DNA of 62,867 nucleotides from Candidatus Gastranaerophilales bacterium (GCA_910588555.1 CAJUPC010000008.1:1-62867); one strand, 5' to 3'; counted from the stretch's first letter, positions 17,728-25,827 are shown. Made by a program: numbers and translations. The notes: generated by a model not told the origin, from the letters alone.

Positions 17728-18384
17728 ATGAGAGGATTAAAAGCTTTTACGCTTACCGAACTTATGGTTGCTCTTGCAGTTATCGGAATTCTTGTGGCGG
17801 TCGTTACACCTGCTATTATGAAAAACAGACCCAACAAGAACAAAATGATGGTTAAAAAAACTTTTTATACCGTTGAAAATATTGTAAGTTCATTGATTAA
17901 TGATGAAAGACTTTATCCCGATATGCGCGACGGATGTTACGAAACTCCTGTTAATGCAACATGTGCATGGGGATTTGATTATACTGATAAAGTTAATTAT
18001 GAAGGTGAAGATTTTGACGGCCAAACTAAATTTCCTCTGCTTTTTGCAACAAGATTGAATGTAAAAAAAGCTGATAATACAAACCTTATATATTATACCA
18101 ATGACGGTGTAAAATGGGATTTGAGCGGAACAAAAAATGCCTGGACAGCAGGTAAAAGTAAAGTCGGAAAATTTGAAGACGCTTCACCAGAAGCAGGTAA
18201 AGGCGTTATAAAAATTGACGTAAACGGCGATGAGGCGCCTAATGCGGTTTGTTCCGATGATAATGAAGACTGCGACCAGTATCACGTAGAAATTCTTGCA
18301 AACGGAAAACTGCGTGTTGACCCTGCACACAATCGTGCGGTAGAATATATTACAATAAATACTTCTATGAAAGATAATTTATAA
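17728..18384 (+). CDS. Prepilin-like protein
   Basis: A 218-aa protein with a six-residue leader (MRGLKA) and the prepilin helix FTLTELMVALAVIGILVAVV. Glu +5 is present and Ala replaces Gly at -1. The mature part contains MRDGCYETPVNATCAWGFDY and CSDDNEDCDQYH, two Cys pairs that may form disulphides, and alternating beta-like stretches. AAAGGAAGG gives a good SD. The TAA stop (18382-18384) falls in the 5' strand of the rnpB P1 helix, and the rnpB promoter lies inside its last codons. Likely a minor pilin or pseudopilin. Confidence 0.88.
   Translation: MRGLKAFTLTELMVALAVIGILVAVVTPAIMKNRPNKNKMMVKKTFYTVENIVSSLINDERLYPDMRDGCYETPVNATCAWGFDYTDKVNYEGEDFDGQTKFPLLFATRLNVKKADNTNLIYYTNDGVKWDLSGTKNAWTAGKSKVGKFEDASPEAGKGVIKIDVNGDEAPNAVCSDDNEDCDQYHVEILANGKLRVDPAHNRAVEYITINTSMKDNL
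18350..18378 (+). promoter_or_regulatory. Promoter of rnpB, inside the prepilin gene
   Basis: TTACAA (18350-18355), 17-bp spacer, GATAAT (18373-18378). The predicted start at about 18385 matches the RNase P RNA 5' end to within a few bases. Confidence 0.55.
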
Positions 18385-18722
18385 AGCAATCGAATAATCG
18401 CGCCCGCAAGGGTGAGGAAAGTCCGTGCATTCAAGGACAGGCAGCCGGAGAAACTCCGGACGGCGTGAGCCGGTGGATAGGACCACAGAAAAAATACTGC
18501 TAACGGCTTTTAAAGTACGAGCGATGGTGCAACGGTGAGGTAAGAGCGTCACCGGCGATATCGAGAGGTATCGGCCAGGCAACCCCCTGCAGAATGCAAG
18601 ATTAAATCGAAGGTTATAAAGGCTGTCCGCCAACTTCGGAAAAATCGCTAGAGATTGAAAGTAATTTCAATACCAGACAGATGATTATTTAGAAACAGAA
18701 CACGGCTTATGAGTTGCTTTAT
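18383..18722 (+). ncRNA. rnpB: RNase P RNA (bacterial type A)
   Basis: The catalytic RNA that trims the 5' leader of pre-tRNAs. The universally conserved blocks are present in order: GAGGAAAGTCCGTGC near the 5' end (P4 5' strand), GGACCACAGAAAA, GATATCGAGAGGTATCGGCC, and the 3' block CAGACAGATGATTATTT...ACAGAACACGGCTTATGAG. The ends pair as P1: AAAGCAA at the 5' end with TTGCTTT at the 3' end. About 340 nt is usual for type A. It is followed by an intrinsic terminator. Confidence 0.95.
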
Positions 18723-18730
18723 TTTATAAA

Positions 18731-18764
18731 AACAAGGTTGGAAAATTTCCAGCCTTGTTTTTTA
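18731..18764 (+). terminator. Terminator of rnpB
   Basis: AACAAGGTTGGAAA pairs with TTTCCAGCCTTGTT (two G-T pairs), followed by a T-run. Confidence 0.88.
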
Positions 18765-18776
18765 GCAGAAAAAAAT

Positions 18777-18810
18777 AAAAAACACCGCTTTTTAAAAAAA
18801 CGGTGTTTTT
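18777..18810 (-). terminator. Terminator of rpsT
   Basis: AAAAACACCG and CGGTGTTTTT flank an AT-only loop. Read on the minus strand the stem is followed by T-rich sequence and lies just after the rpsT stop. Confidence 0.8.
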
Positions 18811-18828
18811 CAATTTTTTAAAGACAAA

Positions 18829-19098
18829 CTATTTTGCTTGTAATTTGTTTACAGCGATAGTTAATCTTGATTTTTTTCTTGCAGCTGTGTTTTTGTGTAA
18901 AACACCTTTAGAAACAGCTTTGTCGCACAACTGGTATGCTTTTGACAATGCTGAATTTAAAGCGTCTTTGTCATCAGCTTTAGCAAGTTCTAATACTTTC
19001 TTAACCGCAGTTTTGATAGATGTTTTGAAAGCTACGTTTCTAACTCTGTTTCTTTCAGCGATTAATACTCTTTTTTTAGCAGATTTAATATTTGCCAT
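18829..19098 (-). CDS. rpsT: 30S ribosomal protein S20
   Basis: An 89-aa basic helical protein with the S20 N-terminus MANIKSAKKRVLIAERNR and the C-terminal KGVLHKNTAARKKSRLTIAVNKL, the segment that binds 16S rRNA. The frame is open 17 codons further upstream, but MANIKS is the conserved start and has AAAGAAAGG before it. It is monocistronic, with a leader of more than 100 nt carrying a hairpin at 19125-19145, and ends in its own terminator. Confidence 0.96.
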   Translation of the reverse strand: MANIKSAKKRVLIAERNRVRNVAFKTSIKTAVKKVLELAKADDKDALNSALSKAYQLCDKAVSKGVLHKNTAARKKSRLTIAVNKLQAK

Positions 19099-19124
19099 TT
19101 TGTTTTGCCTTTCTTTACTCTTAC

Positions 19125-19145
19125 GTTCGGTTAATGACTCCGAAC
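19125..19145 (-). promoter_or_regulatory. Hairpin in rpsT leader
   Basis: GTTCGG and CCGAAC pair across nine loop bases, ending about 27 nt before the rpsT ATG. It could be an autoregulatory leader structure, as S20 is feedback-regulated in other bacteria; nothing in the sequence proves this. Confidence 0.35.
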
Positions 19146-19220
19146 ACATTTGAGGATGTGAGCATGAATGATTTAAACAAAAAAATACCCAAAATGCAAG
19201 TCATTTGTAAATTTTTATGT

Positions 19221-19249
19221 TTGTCATATTATAAATATACAGATATATT
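19221..19249 (+). promoter_or_regulatory. Promoter of ROK kinase gene
   Basis: TTGTCA (19221-19226), 17-bp spacer, TATATT (19244-19249). Transcription would start near 19256, leaving only about ten nt before ATG 19266. Confidence 0.6.
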
Positions 19250-19265
19250 TATGGAGAGAACAATA

Positions 19266-20219
19266 ATGGGATTAAACAGAATAGGAATTGATGTTGGCGG
19301 TACTAATGTGAAAATTGCTCTTGTTGATGAAACAGGAAGCATATTGTATTCAAATTCTGTTCCGACACGTGCGGAAATGGGCTATGAATATACGGTAAGC
19401 AATATTAAACAGGCTATTTACGACCTTTTAAAAGAAACAAAATTGGAAAATAAAGATATTGAAGGTATCGGATTTGGTTTCCCCGGTCAGGTTGATTACA
19501 AAGAAGGCATTGTAAGAAACGCTCCGAATATTCCCGGATGGGTTGAAGTTCCTATTGCTAAAATCTTTGAAGATGAATTTCATATCCCGACACGTGTTGA
19601 CAACGATGTAAGATGTGCGGCTTTAGGCGAATTAAATTACGGTGCGGGTAAAGGCTGTGAAAACTTGATTTGTATCACTGTAGGAACCGGTATCGGTTCA
19701 GGCTTGATTGTAAACGGAAAACTTGTTCGCGGAGCTTCAAATGCGGCAGGCGAAATCGGTCATATTAAACTTCAAATGCATGACGGTCCTATTTGCGGCT
19801 GCGGCGATACAGGCTGTATGGAAGCTTTTGCGTCAGGTCCTGCAATTGTTGCAATGGCAGAGGATTATATTAAAGGTGGAAAATCTACAAAATATAGAGA
19901 AATTGCAAACGGAACACCGTTAACGCCTTACATAGTTTGTGAAGCTGCAAAAGCAGGTGACCCTGTTGCACAGAGAATTTTCTCAATCATGGGCGAATAC
20001 ATTGGTATCGGAATGGCAGGCGTGGTAAATCTTTTAAATCCCGAAAGAATTATTGTGGGCGGCGGAGTTGCTGACGCAGGGGATTTGTTATTGAAACCTT
20101 TGACAGAAACTTTGAAAAAACGTGCCATGAAAATTGCGGGTGAAACTGTTGAAGTAGTTCCTGCTCAACTTGGTAACACGGCAGGCGTAATTGGCGCAAG
20201 TCTTTTGATTGAAAGTTAA
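19266..20219 (+). CDS. glk: ROK-family glucokinase
   Basis: A 317-aa sugar kinase phosphorylating glucose (or a related hexose) with ATP. Seen: the phosphate-1 motif GIDVGGTNVKIAL, FGFPGQVD, VDNDVRCAALGELNYGAGKG with the catalytic Asp, VGTGIGSGLIVNGKL, EIGHI, and the ROK zinc site CGCGDTGCMEAFAS, followed by NPERIIVGGGVADAG. The frame is open much further upstream, but ATG 19266 fits the promoter, is preceded by GGAGAG and matches the family's N-terminus. Substrate (glucose versus N-acetyl sugar) is inferred from the overall match only. Confidence 0.9.
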   Translation: MGLNRIGIDVGGTNVKIALVDETGSILYSNSVPTRAEMGYEYTVSNIKQAIYDLLKETKLENKDIEGIGFGFPGQVDYKEGIVRNAPNIPGWVEVPIAKIFEDEFHIPTRVDNDVRCAALGELNYGAGKGCENLICITVGTGIGSGLIVNGKLVRGASNAAGEIGHIKLQMHDGPICGCGDTGCMEAFASGPAIVAMAEDYIKGGKSTKYREIANGTPLTPYIVCEAAKAGDPVAQRIFSIMGEYIGIGMAGVVNLLNPERIIVGGGVADAGDLLLKPLTETLKKRAMKIAGETVEVVPAQLGNTAGVIGASLLIES

Positions 20220-20230
20220 TAAAAAAATTT

Positions 20231-20258
20231 AAAGGTTCGTTATTCGAACCTTTTTTTA
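20231..20258. terminator. Bidirectional terminator, glk/uvrC
   Basis: AAAGGTTCG-TTAT... pairing with TCGAACCTTT, A-rich on the left and T-rich on the right, so it can serve both converging genes. It overlaps the last bases of uvrC. Confidence 0.85.
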
Positions 20259-21917
20259 TTTCTTTTCAATCATAGATTGTGAGCGGAGTTTGCGGTGGAA
20301 TGTGATTGCAAATCTGTGAGCTTCATCTCTTATCCTTTGGAATAAAAACAGCGCGCTTGAGTTTCTGGGCAAAATCACTGGTTCAGATTGGTTCGGCAAA
20401 AATACTTCTTCATTTCTTTTTGCAAGACTCACAACGTCAATTCCTGTTACTCCGAGTTCTTCTATAATTTGCATAACACTTGAAAGCTGTCCTTTTCCGC
20501 CGTCAATTATGATTAAATCAGGTTTTTTCCATTTTTTTTCGCCCAAATGGCTCAATCTGCGCGTCAAAACTTCTTTCATTGAAAGAAAATCATCGGGTTT
20601 TCCTTCGGTTGAATTAATTTTGAATTTTCTGTATTCGGAAGCTTTTTTAACTCCGTTTATGAATGTAACCATTGAAGCAACTGTGTTTGTGCCTTGAATG
20701 TGTGAAATATCGTAGCATTCCATTCTGTGCGGAAAGTTTTTGAGCTGTAATTTTTCGGCAAGGTATGAGCCGATTTCGTTAAAATCATCTCTGATTTTTG
20801 ACATCTTGGCAATTTTTGCGTTGCCTAAAACTACATTTGCGTTTTTGTCGGCAAGCATTTGAAGTTCTTTGCCCTGCGCGGATTTTCCGTAACTGATTTT
20901 AACTTTTTTCTGTGCAAGGATTTCAAGCCATTCTTCATACAATGCTTTTTCTCCTATTGCTTCAAGTTCGTTAGAAACGATTTTGTCAGGGAATTCCAAT
21001 TTTAAGCCGCTGTAGTATTCTTTGAAGAATGTGGCGAAAAATTCTGCTCTGTCTTCGTCTTCAACTTCATAGACAAAATCCTTTTTATCAATAAGCCTTC
21101 CTTCTCTAATCATCAAAATTACAATTGCAAAAATACCGTCATCAGAAAGAAGTGAGATTACGTCTTCATTTAGTTTAGTGTTTTCGTAAACAACCTTTTG
21201 CTTTTCAAGAGTTTTTTGCAGGTCATTGTAACTGTCGCGAAGTTTTGCGGCTTTCTCAAATTGAAGTGAGTCGGAATATTTTTGCATTTGCTCTTTTAAT
21301 TGTTTCATCAATTCGGTTTGTTTACCTGACAAAAACAATTCAGCCTGTTTTACGATATTTTTATATTCTTCTGATGTTACAAGGTTCTGGCATGGCGCCA
21401 TGCAGCGTCCTATTTGATAATAAAGACACGGGCGGTCCTTAAATTTGGGGGTTTTGCACTGTTTTAACGGAAATATTTTTTTCAAAAAATCAAGCGTTGC
21501 ATGCATTGCACGAATATCTGTATAAGGTCCGTAATATCTGCCTTTTTCGGGGTTCATGTTCTTTTTGCGCACGATTGAAATTCGCGGAAAATCTTCGTCT
21601 GTAATCAAAAAATACGGATATTTTTTATCATCTTTTAAAAGAATATTATATCTGGGTTTGTATTTTTTAATTAAATGACTTTCAAGAATTAACGCTTCAA
21701 CTTCGGTGTTTGTAATAATATATTCCAGCCGTTCGATTTGCGAAACGAGAACGGAAACTTTAATACTGTCATGCTTTCTGTTAAAATAACTCATTACGCG
21801 GCGTTTAAGAATTTTTGCTTTGCCTACGTAAATTACTTCACCGTCTTTGTTATAATAAATATAACAGCCGGGTAGTGAGGGCAGAAGTTTTAGAGTTTGT
21901 TTCAAAGCATCATTCAT
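20256..21917 (-). CDS. uvrC: UvrABC excinuclease subunit C lacking the HhH domain
   Basis: A 553-aa subunit that makes both incisions in nucleotide excision repair. The N-terminal GIY-YIG nuclease is LPGCYIYY...EVIYVGKAKILKRR. A Cys-rich patch (CKTPKFKDRPCLYYQIGRCMAPC) and the UVR helix pair (SLQFEKAAKLRD) follow, then the RNase H-like domain with MECYDISHIQG and DLIIIDGGKGQLS, ending DEAHRFAITFHRKLRSQ. The protein stops a few residues later, where UvrC normally continues with about 50-60 residues of a (HhH)2 DNA-binding domain. Of three in-frame ATGs (21923, 21917 among them) 21917 lies six bases after a TATAAT, so I chose it. Confidence 0.93.
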   Translation of the reverse strand: MNDALKQTLKLLPSLPGCYIYYNKDGEVIYVGKAKILKRRVMSYFNRKHDSIKVSVLVSQIERLEYIITNTEVEALILESHLIKKYKPRYNILLKDDKKYPYFLITDEDFPRISIVRKKNMNPEKGRYYGPYTDIRAMHATLDFLKKIFPLKQCKTPKFKDRPCLYYQIGRCMAPCQNLVTSEEYKNIVKQAELFLSGKQTELMKQLKEQMQKYSDSLQFEKAAKLRDSYNDLQKTLEKQKVVYENTKLNEDVISLLSDDGIFAIVILMIREGRLIDKKDFVYEVEDEDRAEFFATFFKEYYSGLKLEFPDKIVSNELEAIGEKALYEEWLEILAQKKVKISYGKSAQGKELQMLADKNANVVLGNAKIAKMSKIRDDFNEIGSYLAEKLQLKNFPHRMECYDISHIQGTNTVASMVTFINGVKKASEYRKFKINSTEGKPDDFLSMKEVLTRRLSHLGEKKWKKPDLIIIDGGKGQLSSVMQIIEELGVTGIDVVSLAKRNEEVFLPNQSEPVILPRNSSALFLFQRIRDEAHRFAITFHRKLRSQSMIEKK

Positions 21918-21923
21918 AATCAT

Positions 21924-21929
21924 ATTATA
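21924..21929 (-). promoter_or_regulatory. -10 hexamer for leaderless uvrC mRNA
   Basis: On the minus strand TATAAT is followed by six bases and ATG (21917), with no SD. It abuts the first in-frame ATG (21923), which could then not be the start of a transcript made from this promoter. Confidence 0.5.
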
Positions 21930-21965
21930 ACATAACGAAATCTTGAAATTTTTTACGGATTAATT

Positions 21966-21971
21966 TATAAT
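21966..21971 (+). promoter_or_regulatory. -10 hexamer for leaderless mRNA
   Basis: TATAAT eight bases before ATG 21980, no SD. Together with the minus-strand -10 at 21924-21929 it forms a divergent pair about 40 bp apart. Confidence 0.5.
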
Positions 21972-21979
21972 AATAACAG

Positions 21980-22384
21980 ATGATTATAAAGAGATTTGTT
22001 TGGGCAGTTATAAGTTTATTTATGTTCGGGACAGTTTTTGCCGCTGTGTTGGAACGTCCGCAATGGAAGGATATTTGTCCTGCCGGTTTTGAAGATGCGG
22101 TTTATAATGATGTGCAATGGTATTGGCCCGAGAGCACTAAGACAACTCAAACTATTTATAATTACTGGGCAAAACGCAGGGTTGATTTTGAAAATTCTTT
22201 AGTGGAATGCGACTTTATGCTTCCTGCATTTAAAGAAACCTGTTATGAAAATTTAAAATCAAAACAGGTTCTTGATAATGAATTATATAATAATAGAGTT
22301 CAGCATAAAATAATCAGCGGTCAGATGTGGAAAGACAGTCGCAAAATGTCCAATCCGATTATGATAAATATACTTACAAGATAA
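21980..22384 (+). CDS. Secreted protein of unknown function
   Basis: A 134-aa protein with a signal-peptide-like start (MIIKRFVWAVISLFMFGTVFA). The mature part has four Cys (DICPAG, VECDF, ETCYEN region) and is rich in Trp and Tyr, suggesting a small disulphide-bonded periplasmic protein. No membrane anchor or lipobox follows the signal. I do not recognise the family. It is convergent with the OmpH-like gene, one base apart, and divergent from uvrC. Confidence 0.65.
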   Translation: MIIKRFVWAVISLFMFGTVFAAVLERPQWKDICPAGFEDAVYNDVQWYWPESTKTTQTIYNYWAKRRVDFENSLVECDFMLPAFKETCYENLKSKQVLDNELYNNRVQHKIISGQMWKDSRKMSNPIMINILTR

Positions 22385-22385
22385 T

Positions 22386-22853
22386 TTATTTCATGATTGA
22401 TGTAACTTGAGGTGTAATATCTTCTCCGCCGAATAGAACTGTATTTTTTGGAAGAACAATGTTGTAATTCATAGAGCGTGCTTTTTCTACAACAGCGGTT
22501 TTAATCTTGCTGTCAATTGCTGTTAATTTTTTGTTGTATTCCGTGTCGAGTGCAAGTTTTTGTTCGTTAATCTGTTTTCTGTATTTTTCTTCTAACTGTG
22601 CAATTTTTACAGGGTCGCTTTCTTTTGAAATATCTGCTCTGGCTTTATCAATTGTAGACTGCATTGCAAGAACCTGTTTTTCCTGTTCTGCTTTAATGGC
22701 TTTGATTTCTGCAGAATTTGCAATAACTTCGGCAATATCGACAACGGCAATTCTATATTCGGGTACGGACTTTGATACTGCTATATTGCTGATTGAGTAG
22801 CCGCCTATGAATGCTCCTGCAATTAATGCTCCGATAATAATATTTTTTCTCAT
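22386..22853 (-). CDS. OmpH/Skp-family periplasmic chaperone
   Basis: A 155-aa protein. Residues 5-25 form an N-terminal hydrophobic signal or anchor (IIIGALIAGAFIGGYSI). YRIAVVDIAEVIANSAEIKAI is the first strand of the Skp body, followed by a long charged coiled coil (residues about 55-125) that makes the tentacles, and a final MNYNIVLPKNTVLFGG strand, the usual OmpH C-terminus. Skp proteins hold unfolded outer-membrane proteins in the periplasm. The signal lacks a sharp cleavage site, so it may stay membrane-anchored. AGGAGG precedes the ATG. Confidence 0.85.
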   Translation of the reverse strand: MRKNIIIGALIAGAFIGGYSISNIAVSKSVPEYRIAVVDIAEVIANSAEIKAIKAEQEKQVLAMQSTIDKARADISKESDPVKIAQLEEKYRKQINEQKLALDTEYNKKLTAIDSKIKTAVVEKARSMNYNIVLPKNTVLFGGEDITPQVTSIMK

Positions 22854-22898
22854 TTTGTAAATCCTCCTAATATAAAATTTAAATGAGAAAAAGTATTT

Positions 22899-23117
22899 TT
22901 AAATAGTCGTATCAGGCAGTTCTACATGATTAAAATAAAGAATTCTCAAAAGGTCTGTCAAATCTTCACGCCAAATTTCTATAGAATACTTGATAGGCAG
23001 TAAAGTTTCCTGATGGCAGTAATAATCATTTATGAGATAATTTTTTGCGCAAAATCTTATAAAACGGGCTAAAAATATCCAAAATAATCTTTCATTTTTG
23101 TTTTTCGCCTTTTTCAT
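22899..23117 (-). CDS. Small basic protein, unknown
   Basis: A 72-aa protein, basic at the N-terminus (KKAKNKNERLFWIFLARFIRFCAKN), then aromatic and acidic. AAAGGA lies at good distance before the ATG, which supports translation. There is no recognisable domain; the first helix is amphipathic rather than a signal. It lies in the same direction upstream of the OmpH-like gene (45-bp gap), so the two may share a transcript. Confidence 0.5.
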   Translation of the reverse strand: MKKAKNKNERLFWIFLARFIRFCAKNYLINDYYCHQETLLPIKYSIEIWREDLTDLLRILYFNHVELPDTTI

Positions 23118-23180
23118 ACTTATCCTTTCTTTAAATTTAATTACTACTATTATGTATTAGAATACTGGATATTGCAATTT

Positions 23181-23210
23181 TTGTCAATCTGAAAAATAAA
23201 ATATTATACT
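23181..23210 (+). promoter_or_regulatory. Promoter of leaderless HTH gene
   Basis: TTGTCA (23181-23186), 18-bp spacer, TATACT (23205-23210), seven bases, then ATG 23218. Both hexamers are good, making this the clearest leaderless promoter in the window. Confidence 0.65.
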
Positions 23211-23217
23211 TTTAGGT

Positions 23218-23418
23218 ATGATAGTTTGCAAATTGGATGACTTGATTTGGCAGAATAGAACTACTGCTAAAGACATATTTCAAAAAACAGGTATTAGCGA
23301 GAATACTTTATCTAATCTTAGAAATAACAACACTAAAAGATATGACGCTAACACTTTGGATTCATTGTGCAAATATTTTAATTGCAAAATTTCTGATTTG
23401 CTTGAATTTGAACCTTAA
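23218..23418 (+). CDS. Cro/CI-type HTH regulator (HTH_26/YozG-like)
   Basis: A 66-aa stand-alone DNA-binding protein: VCKLDDLIWQNRTTAKDIFQKTGIS, then ENTLSNLRNNNTKRYDANTLDSLCKYFNCKISDLLEFEP. The 'TLSNLRN' recognition helix and the 'L-C-x-x-F-x-C-x-I-x-D-L-L-E' ending are typical of the short YozG/HTH_26 group. The pgk promoter starts right after its stop codon, but nothing shows that it regulates pgk. Confidence 0.85.
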   Translation: MIVCKLDDLIWQNRTTAKDIFQKTGISENTLSNLRNNNTKRYDANTLDSLCKYFNCKISDLLEFEP

Positions 23419-23447
23419 TTGATTAAATTTCATGTTTTTTGTATGAT
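23419..23447 (+). promoter_or_regulatory. Promoter of pgk
   Basis: TTGATT (23419-23424), 17-bp spacer, TATGAT (23442-23447). A leader of about 45 nt with GGTAAGGAGAG precedes ATG 23498. Confidence 0.65.
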
Positions 23448-23497
23448 AGTTTTGCTAGTAAATTTCGGATTACAAAATTCGGTAAGGAGAGAAAAAT

Positions 23498-24700
23498 ATG
23501 AAAAAATCTATTAATGATTTAGGTGACGTTAAAGGTAAACGCGCTCTTGTAAGAGTTGACGTTAATGTACCTTTGGACGCTGACAAAAATGTTACTGATG
23601 ATACAAGAATTCAGGCAATTATTCCTACAGTTCGTGCTTTGCAGGAAAAAGGAGCTAAAATTATTCTTATGGCTCACTTAGGAAGACCGAAAGGCGAATG
23701 GAACCCCGAGTTTACTCTTGAACCTGTTGCAAAACACATGTCAAAAGTTTTGGGCGAAGATGTATTGTTTGTTAAATCACCTGTAGGCGAAGGCGCAGAA
23801 AAAGAATTGGAAGCGTTGAAAGACGGTCAGGTTGTTTTGTTGGAAAACATTCGTTACTACAAAGCAGAAGAAGCAAAAGACGATGATATGACTTTTGCAG
23901 AAGAACTTGCAAAATTAGGTGATTTTTATGTAAACGACGCATTCGGCGCTGCTCACAGAAAACATACTTCAACTGCTAAAGTTGCTAACCTTGTTAAACC
24001 CGCTGTTGCAGGTTTGTTAATGGAAAAAGAAATCAGATGCTTGTCACAAGCTCTTGATAATCCGCAAAGACCTTTCACTGCAGTTGTTGGCGGTGCAAAA
24101 GTTTCTTCTAAAATCGGTGTTTTGGAAAACTTGCTGGACAAAGTTGACAATATGATTATCGGCGGCGGCATGGCTTATACTTTTGTTAAAGCTAACGGCG
24201 GAAAAATCGGTAACTCAATTTGTGAAGACGACCAATTGGAAGTTGCTAAAGCTATTGAAAAGAAAGCAGCTGAAAAAGGTGTAAAACTTGTTATGGCAAC
24301 TGACGTTCTTGCAGCTGACGATTTTTCAGGAAACGGTACTAACAAATTCGTTAAAATTAACGAAATTCCTGACGGATTTGAAGGTGTTGACGCTGGCCCC
24401 GAATCAAGAAAAGCTTTTGCTGATGTATTGAAATCTTCAAAAACAATTCTTATGAACGGTCCTGTAGGCGCGTTTGAAAATCCGAAATTTGCAGAAGGTA
24501 CAAAAGCTGTATTGGAAGCAATTGTTGAAGCTACAAAAGACGGTGCGGTTTCTGTAATCGGCGGCGGTGACTCAGTTTCAGCAGCTAAAAAATTCTGTAA
24601 AGCAGAAGATTTCACTCACGTATCAACAGGCGGCGGAGCTTCTTTGGAATTTATCGAAGGTAAAGTTCTTCCAGGTGTTGCTGCATTAGATGAAGCTTAA
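23498..24700 (+). CDS. pgk: Phosphoglycerate kinase
   Basis: A 400-aa glycolytic enzyme transferring phosphate between 1,3-bisphosphoglycerate and ADP. Seen: the N-terminal KRALVRVDVNVPLD, MAHLGRPKG, VLLENIRYYKAE, NDAFGAAHRKHTST, and in the nucleotide domain VVGGAKVSSKIGVLENLLDKVD, NGPVGAFENP and IGGGDSVSAAKKF with the final STGGGASLEF. All catalytic segments are present and length is normal. AAGGAGAG precedes the ATG. Monocistronic, ending in a strong terminator. Confidence 0.98.
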   Translation: MKKSINDLGDVKGKRALVRVDVNVPLDADKNVTDDTRIQAIIPTVRALQEKGAKIILMAHLGRPKGEWNPEFTLEPVAKHMSKVLGEDVLFVKSPVGEGAEKELEALKDGQVVLLENIRYYKAEEAKDDDMTFAEELAKLGDFYVNDAFGAAHRKHTSTAKVANLVKPAVAGLLMEKEIRCLSQALDNPQRPFTAVVGGAKVSSKIGVLENLLDKVDNMIIGGGMAYTFVKANGGKIGNSICEDDQLEVAKAIEKKAAEKGVKLVMATDVLAADDFSGNGTNKFVKINEIPDGFEGVDAGPESRKAFADVLKSSKTILMNGPVGAFENPKFAEGTKAVLEAIVEATKDGAVSVIGGGDSVSAAKKFCKAEDFTHVSTGGGASLEFIEGKVLPGVAALDEA

Positions 24701-24716
24701 ATAATAACATAATATA

Positions 24717-24750
24717 AAAGAACCTGTTTTTAAAACAGGTTCTTTTTTTG
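24717..24750 (+). terminator. Terminator of pgk
   Basis: AAGAACCTGTTTT pairs with AAAACAGGTTCTT, followed by a T-run. Confidence 0.92.
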
Positions 24751-24779
24751 TGCTAAAATATTTTTGAAAAGAGGGCAGT

Positions 24780-25709
24780 ATGAAAAATATTCTGGTTACA
24801 GGTGGTGCAGGTTTTATCGGGTCGCATTTGTGTGAAAAACTTTTAGAACAGGGAAATCACGTTATTTGTCTTGATAACTTTTTTACGGGTTCAAGAAAAA
24901 ATGTTGAACATCTTATGGACAACAAAGAGTTTGAAGTTATCAGGCATGATATTATCGAACCTATTTTGCTTGAAGCCGATGAGATTTATAACCTTGCATG
25001 TCCCGCAAGCCCCGTTCATTATCAGTTTAATGCTATAAAAACAATTAAAACAAATGTTCTCGGGGTTACAAATATGCTTGACCTTGCGGAAAAAACCAAA
25101 GCCAGAATTTTACAGGCATCTACAAGTGAAGTTTACGGCGACCCTGTTGTGCATCCGCAAAGAGAAGATTACTGGGGCAATGTAAACCCAATCGGCGTAA
25201 GAAGCTGTTATGACGAGGGAAAACGTGTTGCAGAAACTTTAATGTTCGATTTTCACAGACAATATAATGTTGATATTAGAGTTATAAGAATTTTCAATAC
25301 TTACGGTCCGAGAATGGCTGAAAACGACGGCAGAGTTGTTTCAAACTTTATTATTCAAGCTCTTAAAAATGAAGATATAACGATTTACGGCGACGGCAGT
25401 CAGACACGTTCTTTTTGTTACGTTGATGATTTGGTAAGAGGCATGATTGCTTTGATGAACCACAAAGATTTTATCGGGCCTGTTAATGTCGGCAACGACG
25501 GCGAGTATACGATATTGGAACTTGCAAAAATGATTATAGAACTTTCGGGTTCAAGTTCAAAAATTGTATTCAAACCGCTTCCGTCTGACGACCCTTGCAA
25601 ACGCCGTCCGGATTTGACTCTTGCAAAAGAAAAATTGGGATACGAGCCGACAGTGCATGTAAAAGACGGCTTGCTTAAGACTATCGAGTATTTCAGAACA
25701 GTTCTCTAA
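24780..25709 (+). CDS. UDP-glucuronate decarboxylase (UDP-xylose synthase)-like
   Basis: A 309-aa extended SDR. The NAD motif is TGGAGFIGSH at residues 7-16. LACPASPVHYQ, STSEVYGDP and RSCYDEGKRVAET (YxxxK) are the segments that mark UXS enzymes, which oxidise and decarboxylate UDP-glucuronate to UDP-xylose; RIFNTYGPRM and GDGSQTRSFCYVDDLV follow. It would supply a pentose for surface glycans. GAGGG precedes the ATG. No UDP-glucose dehydrogenase is in the window to make the substrate. Confidence 0.92.
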   Translation: MKNILVTGGAGFIGSHLCEKLLEQGNHVICLDNFFTGSRKNVEHLMDNKEFEVIRHDIIEPILLEADEIYNLACPASPVHYQFNAIKTIKTNVLGVTNMLDLAEKTKARILQASTSEVYGDPVVHPQREDYWGNVNPIGVRSCYDEGKRVAETLMFDFHRQYNVDIRVIRIFNTYGPRMAENDGRVVSNFIIQALKNEDITIYGDGSQTRSFCYVDDLVRGMIALMNHKDFIGPVNVGNDGEYTILELAKMIIELSGSSSKIVFKPLPSDDPCKRRPDLTLAKEKLGYEPTVHVKDGLLKTIEYFRTVL

Positions 25710-25827
25710 TTTTTTAACCCCTATACATTGATTTTTTACAAATTCTCCTTAAATACATATCATACGAAAGTATGACGCTTAATTTCGGGTTTTAGTATAT
25801 AGTATTATTACCGGAAGGGGTAGTATT

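Noticed and set aside
19092..19265. Extended start for the ROK kinase, 58 codons upstream
   Set aside because: It crosses the rpsT leader and the kinase promoter (19221-19249); the extra sequence does not fit the family.
24175..24615. 146-codon minus-strand frame inside pgk
   Set aside because: Fully covered by a well-matched pgk with all catalytic motifs; an antisense shadow.
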